DNA of 14,549 nucleotides. It comes from Acidobacteriota bacterium. GTDB lineage: Bacteria > Acidobacteriota > Blastocatellia > Pyrinomonadales > Pyrinomonadaceae. Position numbers and translations under genes: made by a program. A model generated the notes under the pieces. That model did not search any database and was not told where the DNA came from. It saw nothing but the letters and a program-made list of their open reading frames with translations. The stretch covers positions 1 through 14,549 of the forward strand of contig JAKOSS010000870.1 in the NCBI GenBank assembly GCA_029777145.1, given 5' to 3'. Position 1 is the stretch's first letter; every line of letters starts with the position of its first letter. Below are positions 7,565 through 13,693 of the stretch, piece by piece.

Positions 7565-7593
7565 AGGATAACGAACGATGTCGTCGAGGTCAA
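7565..7593 (-). promoter_or_regulatory. Sigma70-type promoter for the rplM-rpsI-rpsB-tsf-pyrH-frr operon
   Basis: On the - strand, TTGACC (7593-7588, five of six bases match the -35 consensus) is followed after exactly 17 bases by TATCCT (7570-7565, four of six match the -10). Transcription would start near 7558, leaving a leader of about 38 bases. A small hairpin (TTCGC at 7559-7555 with GCGAA at 7548-7544) would lie at the very 5' end. Confidence 0.7.
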
Positions 7594-7910
7594 GGCGTGT
7601 CGATGTCTGGCAGCATTTTAGCGGACAAATCGGAAGTGAGGTCGCGAAAACGTTCTAATTCCGCCGCGGATTTCGCGAATGACCGGATAAAGCAGATGGA
7701 AATCCGTCAAGAGCCGAACGATCCGCAGCCGTTTCTCCTTACCCGAATTGTTTCGCCGCGCAAAACAAACGGTTTCATGCCGCAGATTACGCGAATCGCA
7801 CGACCAAACGAATTGCGATGCGCAAAGTCCGCATAATCAGCGGCCGGTTTTCGATGTTCATTCGCTTGCCTCCGCGTCGCACCGGGTAGCGCGATCAGGA
7901 AGGCGCGGCC
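7594..7910. other. Non-coding spacer between the NUDIX gene and the rplM promoter
   Basis: About 317 bases with no recognisable protein gene on either strand. It contains an imperfect nested hairpin (7780-7843, listed separately). On the - strand there is one 24-codon frame (7861-7787) with GGAGG 7 bases ahead, which overlaps the hairpin and is not called as a gene. I see no U-tailed terminator for the NUDIX gene. Confidence 0.5.
7780..7843. repeat. Imperfect nested inverted repeat downstream of the NUDIX gene
   Basis: CCGCAGATTACGCG (7780-7793) pairs with 7830-7843 at 12 of 14 positions. Inside it ATCGCA (7795-7800) pairs perfectly with TGCGAT (7814-7819). There is no T-run after either side, so it is not a standard terminator. 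The arm resembles dispersed intergenic repeats (CCGCAGATTACGCG type) that I recall from other bacterial genomes. Confidence 0.55.
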
Positions 7911-8432
7911 TTACCGGAGGCGCTCAGACGCGAGAAGGATGCCGCAGATCGTCTTGGCGTCGCGGATCTCACCGTTACGGATCAGGTTCAACAGCGCATC
8001 GAACGAATACCGCTCGACGGTGAGCAGCTCGTCGTATTCGAGCTTTTGTCCGACTTCGGTCAAGCCGGTCGCGACGAAAACATGCATAAACTCCGACAAA
8101 AATCCCGGCGAAACATAAAATTCGGTGAGTTTCTCAATCGATTCGGCAACGACACCGATCTCTTCTTCGAGTTCGCGCGCCGCGCCGATCTTCGGATCTT
8201 CGCCCTCGGCGAGCGACCCCGCCGGAATTTCGAGCAAGTACTCGCGCGCCGCGTGGCGGTATTGCCGGACGAGCGCGACCGTTCCGTCATCGAAAACCGG
8301 GACGACGACGGCGCTCCCGTTGTGCGCGACGATCTCGCGATCGTACTCAATCCCGTCCTCGCGGATCGTATCGACCCGGACGTCGAAGATCTTGCCTCGG
8401 TAAATTCCTTTGTTCGCGATCACTTTTGGCAT
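7911..8432 (-). CDS. NUDIX hydrolase, ADP-ribose pyrophosphatase-like
   Basis: This enzyme probably cleaves ADP-ribose to AMP and ribose 5-phosphate. The 173-residue protein has a perfect Nudix box (GX5EX7REUXEEXGU) at residues 72-94, which binds the catalytic Mg ions. A proline (P109, in YVSPGFLSE) lies 15 residues after the box, the position typical of the ADP-ribose subfamily. The N-terminal GIYRGKIFDVRVDTIREDG (9-27) also matches NudF/ADPRase proteins. The frame is open for 77 more codons upstream, but MPKVIANKG at 8432 is the family start and the extension has no homology pattern. No clear Shine-Dalgarno is seen. It is divergent from the gene at 8593 and is followed by a long spacer, so it is probably monocistronic. 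Confidence 0.92.
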   Translation of the reverse strand: MPKVIANKGIYRGKIFDVRVDTIREDGIEYDREIVAHNGSAVVVPVFDDGTVALVRQYRHAAREYLLEIPAGSLAEGEDPKIGAARELEEEIGVVAESIEKLTEFYVSPGFLSEFMHVFVATGLTEVGQKLEYDELLTVERYSFDALLNLIRNGEIRDAKTICGILLASERLR

Positions 8433-8504
8433 ATTGTTCAGTACGATGTCTCTGTAATTAAAGCAGACTGTGCGCGGCGGGTGCACGTTCGGTTCGCGAA
8501 ATCG

Positions 8505-8527
8505 ACGTGAAATGTTTTCACGTTTTT
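8505..8527 (+). promoter_or_regulatory. Perfect 8-bp inverted repeat with T-run ahead of the 8593 gene (operator or attenuator)
   Basis: ACGTGAAA (8505-8512), a 3-base spacer, then TTTCACGT (8516-8523) and four more T. It lies in the divergent NUDIX/secreted-protein spacer. As DNA it is a symmetric operator-like site; as RNA it is a weak terminator-like hairpin for + strand transcripts, 65 bases before the ATG. Sequence alone cannot decide. Confidence 0.45.
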
Positions 8528-8592
8528 GTCTTGAATCATCAAACGCGGCGATCGATTTCGCCGGCAGCAACCAAATTGAGGAGATTCTAGAA

Positions 8593-9768
8593 ATGAGAAC
8601 ATTGTTATTTGCGATCATTGCGGCACTTGCGGCGAACACCGCGACGGCCCAGTTCAATATCAAGTTGCCGAAAGTTAAGACGGAGAAACCGAAGACCGAG
8701 GAGGCACGAACCGCGGATCCGGCAACTTCCGAAACGAGCCGACAAACAAGCGGCAGGCGCGTTTACGGTCCTGTCGCCCCGACCGGCGCTCCGGTGTTGA
8801 TCAAGGATTCAATCTATCTGAAAGCAACCGAGCACGACGAATACTGGAAGTTTCCCAATCAACGAAACTTTAGCAGTTGGGTGCCCGAGATCCGCATTAA
8901 CCTCTATTACAACGACGAGCGTCCGTTGAAATACACGATCGCCTATTCCAATCCTGACGGGTCCGCCTGGTTCTCGCAGGACCTCGATTACACGGGAGAT
9001 CAGTTGCGAAGTCCGAACATGTACGATGTCCTGAACAGCAAATCAACAAACGCCGTCGGCGTCTATTCGTTCAAGATAACGGACAGCGAATCGGCCAAGG
9101 TTGTCTATCAGGGCAAATTCAAGGTTGGGAAGGTTAGTCGCGCTTACGACGCGGTCCGTGACAAGAACAAGTTCGATTTCTTCGTCGATTACGATTGGGT
9201 GATGCCTTTCGGGTCGGTCGGATTCGATAGCAATGATCTTTCAAAAGGACTGAATCATCCTTTCGTTCGTGTGTGGCTGAAAGGGCCGATCGAGAGTTCG
9301 GAACTTGAGGCTCGGGTCTTCTTCAACGGGCGTCAGGTCGCCGCCAGCACGGACGGGGCCAGCGGAAACGTCATTACGACGAACCGCGAGTTCATGTCGA
9401 ACTTTGCACCCGCATTCGCACCGAACAACATCTGGAAACAGTGGCAGTTCTCGTGGGGCAACTTCGTTCTTGAGAACGGAAACCCGTACAACAAGGAATG
9501 GTACGCGAACGCGCATTTCTTCGATCGGAATCCGGGCGATTATGTCGTCAAGATCTTTCGCAAAGGCGTTCAGATCCGGGAGATCAGCTTTGCGGTCGGA
9601 GCCGACGGACGATTCGTAGTTCCGGCTTACGCGTCGCAGGTTCCGATTCCGAATTACTCGTTCATTACCCCGGTAAAAGTTCTCGATCCGTCGGAAAAAT
9701 GGAACATCAATTCGTGGAAGACAGACGCCTTCTTCGCGAACCCGGTTTCCGGATTCAGCGTCCCTTAG
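8593..9768 (+). CDS. Secreted protein of unknown function with two similar beta-rich domains
   Basis: I do not recognise a family. The ATG at 8593 has GAGGAG about 10 bases upstream and starts a clear signal peptide (MRTLLFAIIAALAANTATA, cleavage likely before Q20), so the frame's upstream extension to 8470 is rejected. A charged Lys/Glu/Thr linker (24-56) leads to two beta-rich halves, about 65-180 and 195-338. Both end in a matching pattern: GVYSFKITD...GKFKVGK (156-180) and GDYVVKIFR...ISFAVGAD (315-338), which suggests an internal duplication of a sandwich fold. Both are rich in Trp/Tyr/Phe and Asn. The tail (350-391) is Pro/Trp-rich. The protein is likely periplasmic or exported. It is a single gene, divergent from the NUDIX gene, with no terminator clear on its right. 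Confidence 0.8.
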   Translation: MRTLLFAIIAALAANTATAQFNIKLPKVKTEKPKTEEARTADPATSETSRQTSGRRVYGPVAPTGAPVLIKDSIYLKATEHDEYWKFPNQRNFSSWVPEIRINLYYNDERPLKYTIAYSNPDGSAWFSQDLDYTGDQLRSPNMYDVLNSKSTNAVGVYSFKITDSESAKVVYQGKFKVGKVSRAYDAVRDKNKFDFFVDYDWVMPFGSVGFDSNDLSKGLNHPFVRVWLKGPIESSELEARVFFNGRQVAASTDGASGNVITTNREFMSNFAPAFAPNNIWKQWQFSWGNFVLENGNPYNKEWYANAHFFDRNPGDYVVKIFRKGVQIREISFAVGADGRFVVPAYASQVPIPNYSFITPVKVLDPSEKWNINSWKTDAFFANPVSGFSVP

Positions 9769-9832
9769 TGGATCGGGAAATTCCGATGGCGATTGCGGCG
9801 TCGACTTTTCGGCGCCGTGTCGTCGTTCGGCG

Positions 9833-9861
9833 GCGACACTCGTTGACAGCGGGGATATAAT
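9833..9861 (+). promoter_or_regulatory. Promoter for the small membrane protein
   Basis: A perfect TATAAT (9856-9861) is preceded at exactly 17 bases by GCGACA (9833-9838, four of six matches to TTGACA). The predicted start is near 9868, giving a leader of about 44 bases. The nearby TTGACA at 9843 is only 7 bases from the -10 and cannot pair with it. Confidence 0.55.
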
Positions 9862-9877
9862 TTAGGAAGCCACGAAA

Positions 9878-9891
9878 GCGGGAATTCCCGC
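9878..9891. promoter_or_regulatory. Perfect 14-base palindrome in the leader
   Basis: GCGGGAATTCCCGC is fully symmetric and lies about 10-24 bases after the predicted transcription start and 20 bases before the ATG. It could be a repressor operator, or in RNA a 5-bp hairpin with an AAUU loop just ahead of the Shine-Dalgarno. Confidence 0.45.
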
Positions 9892-9911
9892 GTTGTCCAA
9901 GAGGAGGTCAC

Positions 9912-10094
9912 ATGCAAACAGTTGGAGTGACGACGGTTTTTTTGTTCCTCGCGACGTTCGCCGCGGTTTTCTGGGGCTTTTTGAATCCCGCTAAGTTTCA
10001 GATGGCCGCCGGACTCGGAGCTTTCTTTTTTGCGCTCGCGTGCGTTTTGCTCGCGATCACGATCTGGAAGCGGACGAAGACCGAACGGATTTGA
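9912..10094 (+). CDS. Small integral membrane protein, two predicted helices, unknown function
   Basis: A 60-residue protein with two hydrophobic segments (about 7-24 and 32-51) and a short linker (LNPAKFQMAA). The C-terminus is basic (WKRTKTER), which by the positive-inside rule places both ends in the cytoplasm. AGGAGGT directly upstream of the ATG is the strongest Shine-Dalgarno in the window, and a TATAAT promoter lies 50 bases further up, so this small frame is very likely a real, well-translated gene. I recognise no family. The next gene is convergent. Confidence 0.8.
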   Translation: MQTVGVTTVFLFLATFAAVFWGFLNPAKFQMAAGLGAFFFALACVLLAITIWKRTKTERI

Positions 10095-10181
10095 ACGAAT
10101 TCCGAATTATTTCCGCTCGAACGCGCCGTTCGCGTTGCGCTGAAAGATTGCGTCGAGACCAAACGTCAATCAAACAATTTG

Positions 10182-10257
10182 ACCGCGAAAATCGCGAAAA
10201 TCTCGAAATCTGTTTTGCGTCCACGACATATTCGCGTAGTTCGTGTGCCTTCGCGGT
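10182..10257. repeat. Degenerate repeats with inverted ends between convergent genes
   Basis: ACCGCGAA (10182-10189) is the perfect complement of TTCGCGGT (10250-10257). Inside the left part, CGCGAAAAT occurs twice in tandem (10184-10192, 10193-10201) and is followed by a third, diverged unit. The right part has TTCGCGTAG, TTCGTGTGC, TTCGCGG in similar phase. It lies between the 3' ends of the small membrane protein and the glycosylase gene. No clear U-tailed terminator is seen in this spacer. Confidence 0.5.
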
Positions 10258-10260
10258 CGA

Positions 10261-11223
10261 TCATCCGTTTTCATTCAAATAATCCCTGACCTTCTTCATG
10301 TCGTCCCAGACCTCACGCTTCTTGCTCGGATCGCGGAGCAGGTACGCCGGATGAAAGGTCGGCATTACTTTGACGCCGTAATAGTCCTGAAAGATCCCGC
10401 GTATTTTTGTGATTCCTTCCTTGGTATCGAGCAGGTTTTTCATCGCGGTGTTTCCGAGAACGACGATGACCTTCGGCCGCACGACCGCGATCTCGCGCAA
10501 AAGGAACGGTTTGCACGCGGCGGTCTCATCCGGCAGCGGAGCGCGGTTCATCGGCGGACGGCAGCGGTTGATGTTTCCGATGAAGACCTCGTCACGCTTG
10601 AATCCGATCGCCTCGATGATCTTCGTCAGCAATTGTCCCGCGCGTCCGACGAACGGTGCGCCCTGTGCGTCCTCGTCAGCGCCGGGAGCCTCGCCGACGA
10701 ACATCAGGTCGGCCGCGAAGTTTCCGGTGCTGTGCGCGATGTTGGTGCGCCCGTCGCACAGGCCGCAGCGTCGGCAATCGCCGATGTCGGCGCGGATCGC
10801 TTCAATCGTCTCGCCGGTTTCGGGAAGCGCCGCGTTACGGTCGCCGAAGAGCTTCGCAGCAGGTGAAACGGTTGGTTTTGGCATTTCAGTTTTCGGCGCC
10901 GGAGTGGTCGGTTTCGAGGGCGGAATCGCCGATCCGAGTTTCGACAGACGCGTCGATTCAAGCAAACTCAGCCGCGAAGCGTTCGCCGGAACGTCGGGCT
11001 TCTTTGCCGGCGCCGTCGTCGGTTCCTTCGTGAAGAACGGCCGGTCGGGAATGAATCGTTCGACCCGCTCGTGCGAAACCTGCTCTTCGGTCACGACCGT
11101 CACCGGGTGCTCGACCCGCGGGGCATCCGCAAGTTCGACGCTCATATTTTCGACGCCGAGTTCGCGCATGTACTCGACGTGTTCGCGCACGTCGATCGCA
11201 AGTTGTTTCAACTCCTCAGTCAT
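10261..11223 (-). CDS. Family 4 uracil-DNA glycosylase (Fe-S type) with long N-terminal extension
   Basis: Removes uracil from DNA in base excision repair. The catalytic domain occupies residues 140-320: cysteines C150, C153, C221 and C237 fit the four 4Fe-4S ligands; GEAPGADEDAQGAPFVGRAG (177-196) is motif A; NINRCRPPMNRAPLPDETAAC (217-237) follows; and the HPAYLLR motif is at 291-297. The first 139 residues are extra compared with the roughly 200-residue archaeal and Thermus enzymes: a short helical start, then an Ala/Pro/Lys/Thr-rich linker. The start codon overlaps the coaBC stop (ATGA), so translation is coupled, and no separate Shine-Dalgarno is evident. Older annotations may call this a phage SPO1 DNA polymerase-related protein. 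Confidence 0.93.
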   Translation of the reverse strand: MTEELKQLAIDVREHVEYMRELGVENMSVELADAPRVEHPVTVVTEEQVSHERVERFIPDRPFFTKEPTTAPAKKPDVPANASRLSLLESTRLSKLGSAIPPSKPTTPAPKTEMPKPTVSPAAKLFGDRNAALPETGETIEAIRADIGDCRRCGLCDGRTNIAHSTGNFAADLMFVGEAPGADEDAQGAPFVGRAGQLLTKIIEAIGFKRDEVFIGNINRCRPPMNRAPLPDETAACKPFLLREIAVVRPKVIVVLGNTAMKNLLDTKEGITKIRGIFQDYYGVKVMPTFHPAYLLRDPSKKREVWDDMKKVRDYLNENG

Positions 11224-12461
11224 TTTTTCGTTCGGGTGTCGATGATCGCGTCGAGGATCCTGTCAGCCATTTCGCGCTTCGACTGAAGCGGAAGTTCGAT
11301 CCGCTCGTCGCGCGTCAACAGCAGCGCCGCATTGTTTTCCGATCCGAATCCCTGGCCGGCGACGCTGACGTCGTTGGCGACGATCATGTCGAGCCGCTTC
11401 CGATCCATCTTTGACCTCGCATACACCTCGACGTCGTTCGTTTCGGCGGCGAATCCAACGACGATCAGCCGCGGGTTTCGGATCTCGGAAACCGTCGACA
11501 AGATGTCCGGCGTGCGCTCGAGCTCGATCGTCATCACGTCTCTGTCGTCCTTCTTAATCTTCGAATCGGCAACATTCTTCGGCCGATAATCGGCGACTGC
11601 GGCCGCTCCGACGAAGACTGTCGCGCCCGAAAGATACGTCATCACCGCGTTCAGCATTTGCTCGGCCGACTCGACGCGCACGACCTCGACGCCCTCGGGC
11701 GGTTCCGCCGTCACCGATCCGGTTACGCATGTTACCCACGCGCCGCGGTCGCGGGCCGCCTCGGCGAGCGCGAATCCCATCTTTCCCGACGAATGGTTCG
11801 AGATAAAACGAACCGGATCGATCGCCTCGCGCGTTCCGCCGACGGTGATCAGGATATGTTCGTTCGAGAGATCGTCCGAATGGGGAACAGACGTTCCCGA
11901 AGTCGGTTTGATGCCGAGGATCGCGAACGCCTGTTTGGCGATGTTCTCGACGTCCTCGAGCTTTCCGGTTCCGACGGTTTTGCAGGCGAGTTCGCCCGAG
12001 ATCGGTTCGACGAACCGGACGCCGTCGGCCTTGAGAAGCTCGATGTTGCGCTGCGTCGACGGCTTTTCCCACATCGAGACGTTCATCGCCGGTGCGACGA
12101 GGACGGGCGCCGTCGATGCGAGATAAGTCGACGTCAGAAAGTCGTCGGCGATCCCGTTCGCCAGTTTCGCGAGCGTGTTGGCGGTCGCCGGAACGATCAG
12201 CAGAAGATCGATGTTTTGCGAGAAATTCACATGCGCGATCGGGTCAGGATTCGCCTCGTCATAATCGTCGACGATCACGTATTCGCCCGTCAGAGCGCGA
12301 AACGTCAGCGGCTTGACGAACTCCGTCGCGTGACGCGTCATCGCGACCGAAACATCGCAGCCAGCCTTTTGCAGAAGACGCAGGACCTCGATCGCCTTAT
12401 AGGCCGCGATGCCGCCGCTGACGCCGAGCCCGACTCGTGGTTTTCGTTCCGTTTCGCTCAT
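11220..12461 (-). CDS. coaBC: Bifunctional phosphopantothenoylcysteine decarboxylase / phosphopantothenate-cysteine ligase
   Basis: Catalyses two steps of coenzyme A synthesis: CTP-dependent joining of cysteine to 4'-phosphopantothenate (CoaB), then FMN-dependent decarboxylation to 4'-phosphopantetheine (CoaC). The CoaC half (1-185) has GVSGGIAAYKAIE (13-25), active-site H77 in AHVNFS, PATANTLAKLANGIADD (91-107), PAMNVSMW (124-131) and the C160 lid motif GELAC. The CoaB half (200-405) has VGGTREAIDPVRFISNHSSG (207-226), AAAVADYRP (286-294), the SKIKK substrate loop (300-304), and GFAAET (336-341). At 413 residues it has the family's length. The ATG at 12461 lacks a clear Shine-Dalgarno. It heads a two-gene unit with the glycosylase and is divergent from the gene at 12540. 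Confidence 0.97.
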   Translation of the reverse strand: MSETERKPRVGLGVSGGIAAYKAIEVLRLLQKAGCDVSVAMTRHATEFVKPLTFRALTGEYVIVDDYDEANPDPIAHVNFSQNIDLLLIVPATANTLAKLANGIADDFLTSTYLASTAPVLVAPAMNVSMWEKPSTQRNIELLKADGVRFVEPISGELACKTVGTGKLEDVENIAKQAFAILGIKPTSGTSVPHSDDLSNEHILITVGGTREAIDPVRFISNHSSGKMGFALAEAARDRGAWVTCVTGSVTAEPPEGVEVVRVESAEQMLNAVMTYLSGATVFVGAAAVADYRPKNVADSKIKKDDRDVMTIELERTPDILSTVSEIRNPRLIVVGFAAETNDVEVYARSKMDRKRLDMIVANDVSVAGQGFGSENNAALLLTRDERIELPLQSKREMADRILDAIIDTRTKK

Positions 12462-12539
12462 ATCGATGACGCTAAGCTCAAGTAAAATCTACCTTAAAAT
12501 AGCACTAAGCTGTGTTAATATTCCAACGTATCGCGACCG
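12462..12539. promoter_or_regulatory. Divergent promoter region between coaBC and the 114-residue gene
   Basis: This 78-base spacer is the only AT-rich stretch nearby and must serve both directions. For the + strand, TAATAT (12516-12521) with CTTAAA 17 bases upstream is a weak candidate. For the - strand, TTGGAA with TATTTT is possible at poor spacing. CTAAGCT occurs twice in direct orientation (12472-12478 and 12505-12511), 33 bases apart. Confidence 0.4.
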
Positions 12540-12884
12540 ATGACCGAACAGCCGAGTCTATTTGAAACTCCCGCCGATGCCGTCGATATTGGACGAATCA
12601 TCCTGTATGCGCTGGGAGATTTTCAGTCGCGAAAGAAGGTTCTTGCGGAGCGCGAACTGGCGCTCGATCGGTTGCGCGGCGCGTTCAAACGCGCGTTTGA
12701 GAAGTTTGCGATCGAAGAACCGTCGGACGAAGTTCTTGCCGACGAACTCGAACGCATGGGAGCCCGAATCAAACGGGTTCCGACCTTCGTTGCGAAACAT
12801 CCGTTCAGGGTCACGGTGCCATCGGCGATGGCAACACGCGCGGTGGCGTTATTCAATGCGTCGAAAGACGAAGTTGCGGGGTGA
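12540..12884 (+). CDS. Small soluble protein of unknown function with N-terminal QPSLF peptide
   Basis: I do not recognise this 114-residue family. It is mostly charged and helical: helix-prone stretches at 15-58 (many Arg/Lys/Glu, ELALDRLRGAFKRAFEKF) and 62-76, then a likely beta segment RVPTFVAKHPFRVTV (79-93) and a final helix. The position downstream of a coaBC promoter region recalls rpoZ, but the RNA polymerase omega motifs are absent, so I reject that. QPSLF (4-8) near the N-terminus fits the bacterial sliding-clamp binding consensus QL(S/D)LF except at position 2. No Shine-Dalgarno is seen, and the ATG at 12540 may be on a very short leader. Its end overlaps the next frame (GTGA at 12881-12884). 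Confidence 0.7.
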   Translation: MTEQPSLFETPADAVDIGRIILYALGDFQSRKKVLAERELALDRLRGAFKRAFEKFAIEEPSDEVLADELERMGARIKRVPTFVAKHPFRVTVPSAMATRAVALFNASKDEVAG

Positions 12885-13693
12885 ATATGACGTACCGAAT
12901 CCTGTCAGTTTCTCTTTTGCTCACAATGGCGGTTCTTTTGACCACGATCTTTGTGTCGCTTCAGAAGCGTCAACTAAAAACCGCGGATCTGCTTTTGAAA
13001 CCTCTCGAAGTCGATGCGGTTCTCCCGGCCGAGTCGGACCTGAACCGGACGGAGTTCGCGATGCGGATGGTTGAGACCGGGGACGGATTCCACGGCGATC
13101 AGGTCGAGGCGAAAGACGGCCAGCGCTGGCTCGGGCTGTTTCTTGAAGACGGTAAATATTTTCTTGAGACGCGCCCGGTGAGGGTTCGATTGGTAAACGA
13201 TCCGGTGATCGACGGCGATGTCGGGATGACCGGAAAGTCGGTTGAAACAGTTCCGACGGGAACCGCAATTTTTCTACTGCGCAATGCTCCGATGCTGAAA
13301 GAAGGCGGAATCGAGACGGTGTTCTACAACGGAAAGTACGAGGGACTTCCGCTTGAAAACTGGTTCTCGCGTACGTTCAGGTTCGGGGGCAAAAACTACG
13401 AACTACGCGTGGAAAATTCAGTTGCCGTTGAAAAATACCTAGGAAAGGGCTCGAGATTGGTTCTTAGCGACGGGGAGAACTCGCAAGTTCTGACGTCGTT
13501 GCCGAACGGCTGCACCGACTGCTATTGGACATTGTATTGGGCCGGCGATCTCGACCGCGACGGCAAACTCGATCTTTATTTGGATTTGAGCAATCACTTC
13601 AACGTAATGGACAAAAGGCTTTTTCTTTCGGGACAAGCCAAACCGGGGAGATTGGTCAAACTTGTTGCAGAATTTTGGACGAACGGTTGTTGA
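12881..13693 (+). CDS. Membrane-anchored protein of unknown function with C-terminal DxDxDG loop
   Basis: I do not recognise a named family. It has one N-terminal hydrophobic segment (about 6-26), which is either a signal anchor or an uncleaved signal, then a roughly 240-residue domain likely in the periplasm. Near the C-terminus, AGDLDRDGKLDLYLD (221-235) is a calcium-binding-type Asp loop like those in FG-GAP/VCBS or dockerin-like segments, preceded by C211 and C214 (CTDC); the protein ends in Cys (NGC). Those cysteines could form disulfides after export. The start is either GTG at 12881, overlapping the previous stop (GTGA), or ATG at 12887 with GGGG a few bases upstream; coupling favours 12881 slightly. 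The stop overlaps the next start by one base (TGATG), so the three genes form one operon. Confidence 0.72.
   Translation: MNMTYRILSVSLLLTMAVLLTTIFVSLQKRQLKTADLLLKPLEVDAVLPAESDLNRTEFAMRMVETGDGFHGDQVEAKDGQRWLGLFLEDGKYFLETRPVRVRLVNDPVIDGDVGMTGKSVETVPTGTAIFLLRNAPMLKEGGIETVFYNGKYEGLPLENWFSRTFRFGGKNYELRVENSVAVEKYLGKGSRLVLSDGENSQVLTSLPNGCTDCYWTLYWAGDLDRDGKLDLYLDLSNHFNVMDKRLFLSGQAKPGRLVKLVAEFWTNGC

Noticed and set aside
8433..8663. 77-residue N-terminal extension of the NUDIX protein
   Set aside because: The family start is at 8432, and the extension would run across the divergent spacer and into the neighbour's signal-peptide region.
9817..9839. 9-bp hairpin after the secreted protein gene as an intrinsic terminator
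   Set aside because: No U-run follows it, and it overlaps the -35 element of the next gene's promoter; it may still be a stem-loop of another kind.
9843..9861. TTGACA and TATAAT as a promoter pair
   Set aside because: Only 7 bases separate them; GCGACA at 9833 has the correct 17-base spacing instead.
10409..11245. 278-codon + strand frame opposite the uracil-DNA glycosylase
   Set aside because: Ser/Arg-rich shadow of a gene with clear catalytic motifs.
11658..12485. 275-codon + strand frame opposite coaBC
   Set aside because: Arg/Asp-rich shadow translation; coaBC on the other strand is canonical along its full length.
12540..12884. RNA polymerase omega subunit (rpoZ), often a neighbour of coaBC
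   Set aside because: The conserved omega core pattern (an N-terminal RY-L-V...A.RA.QL) is absent, and the orientation is divergent.
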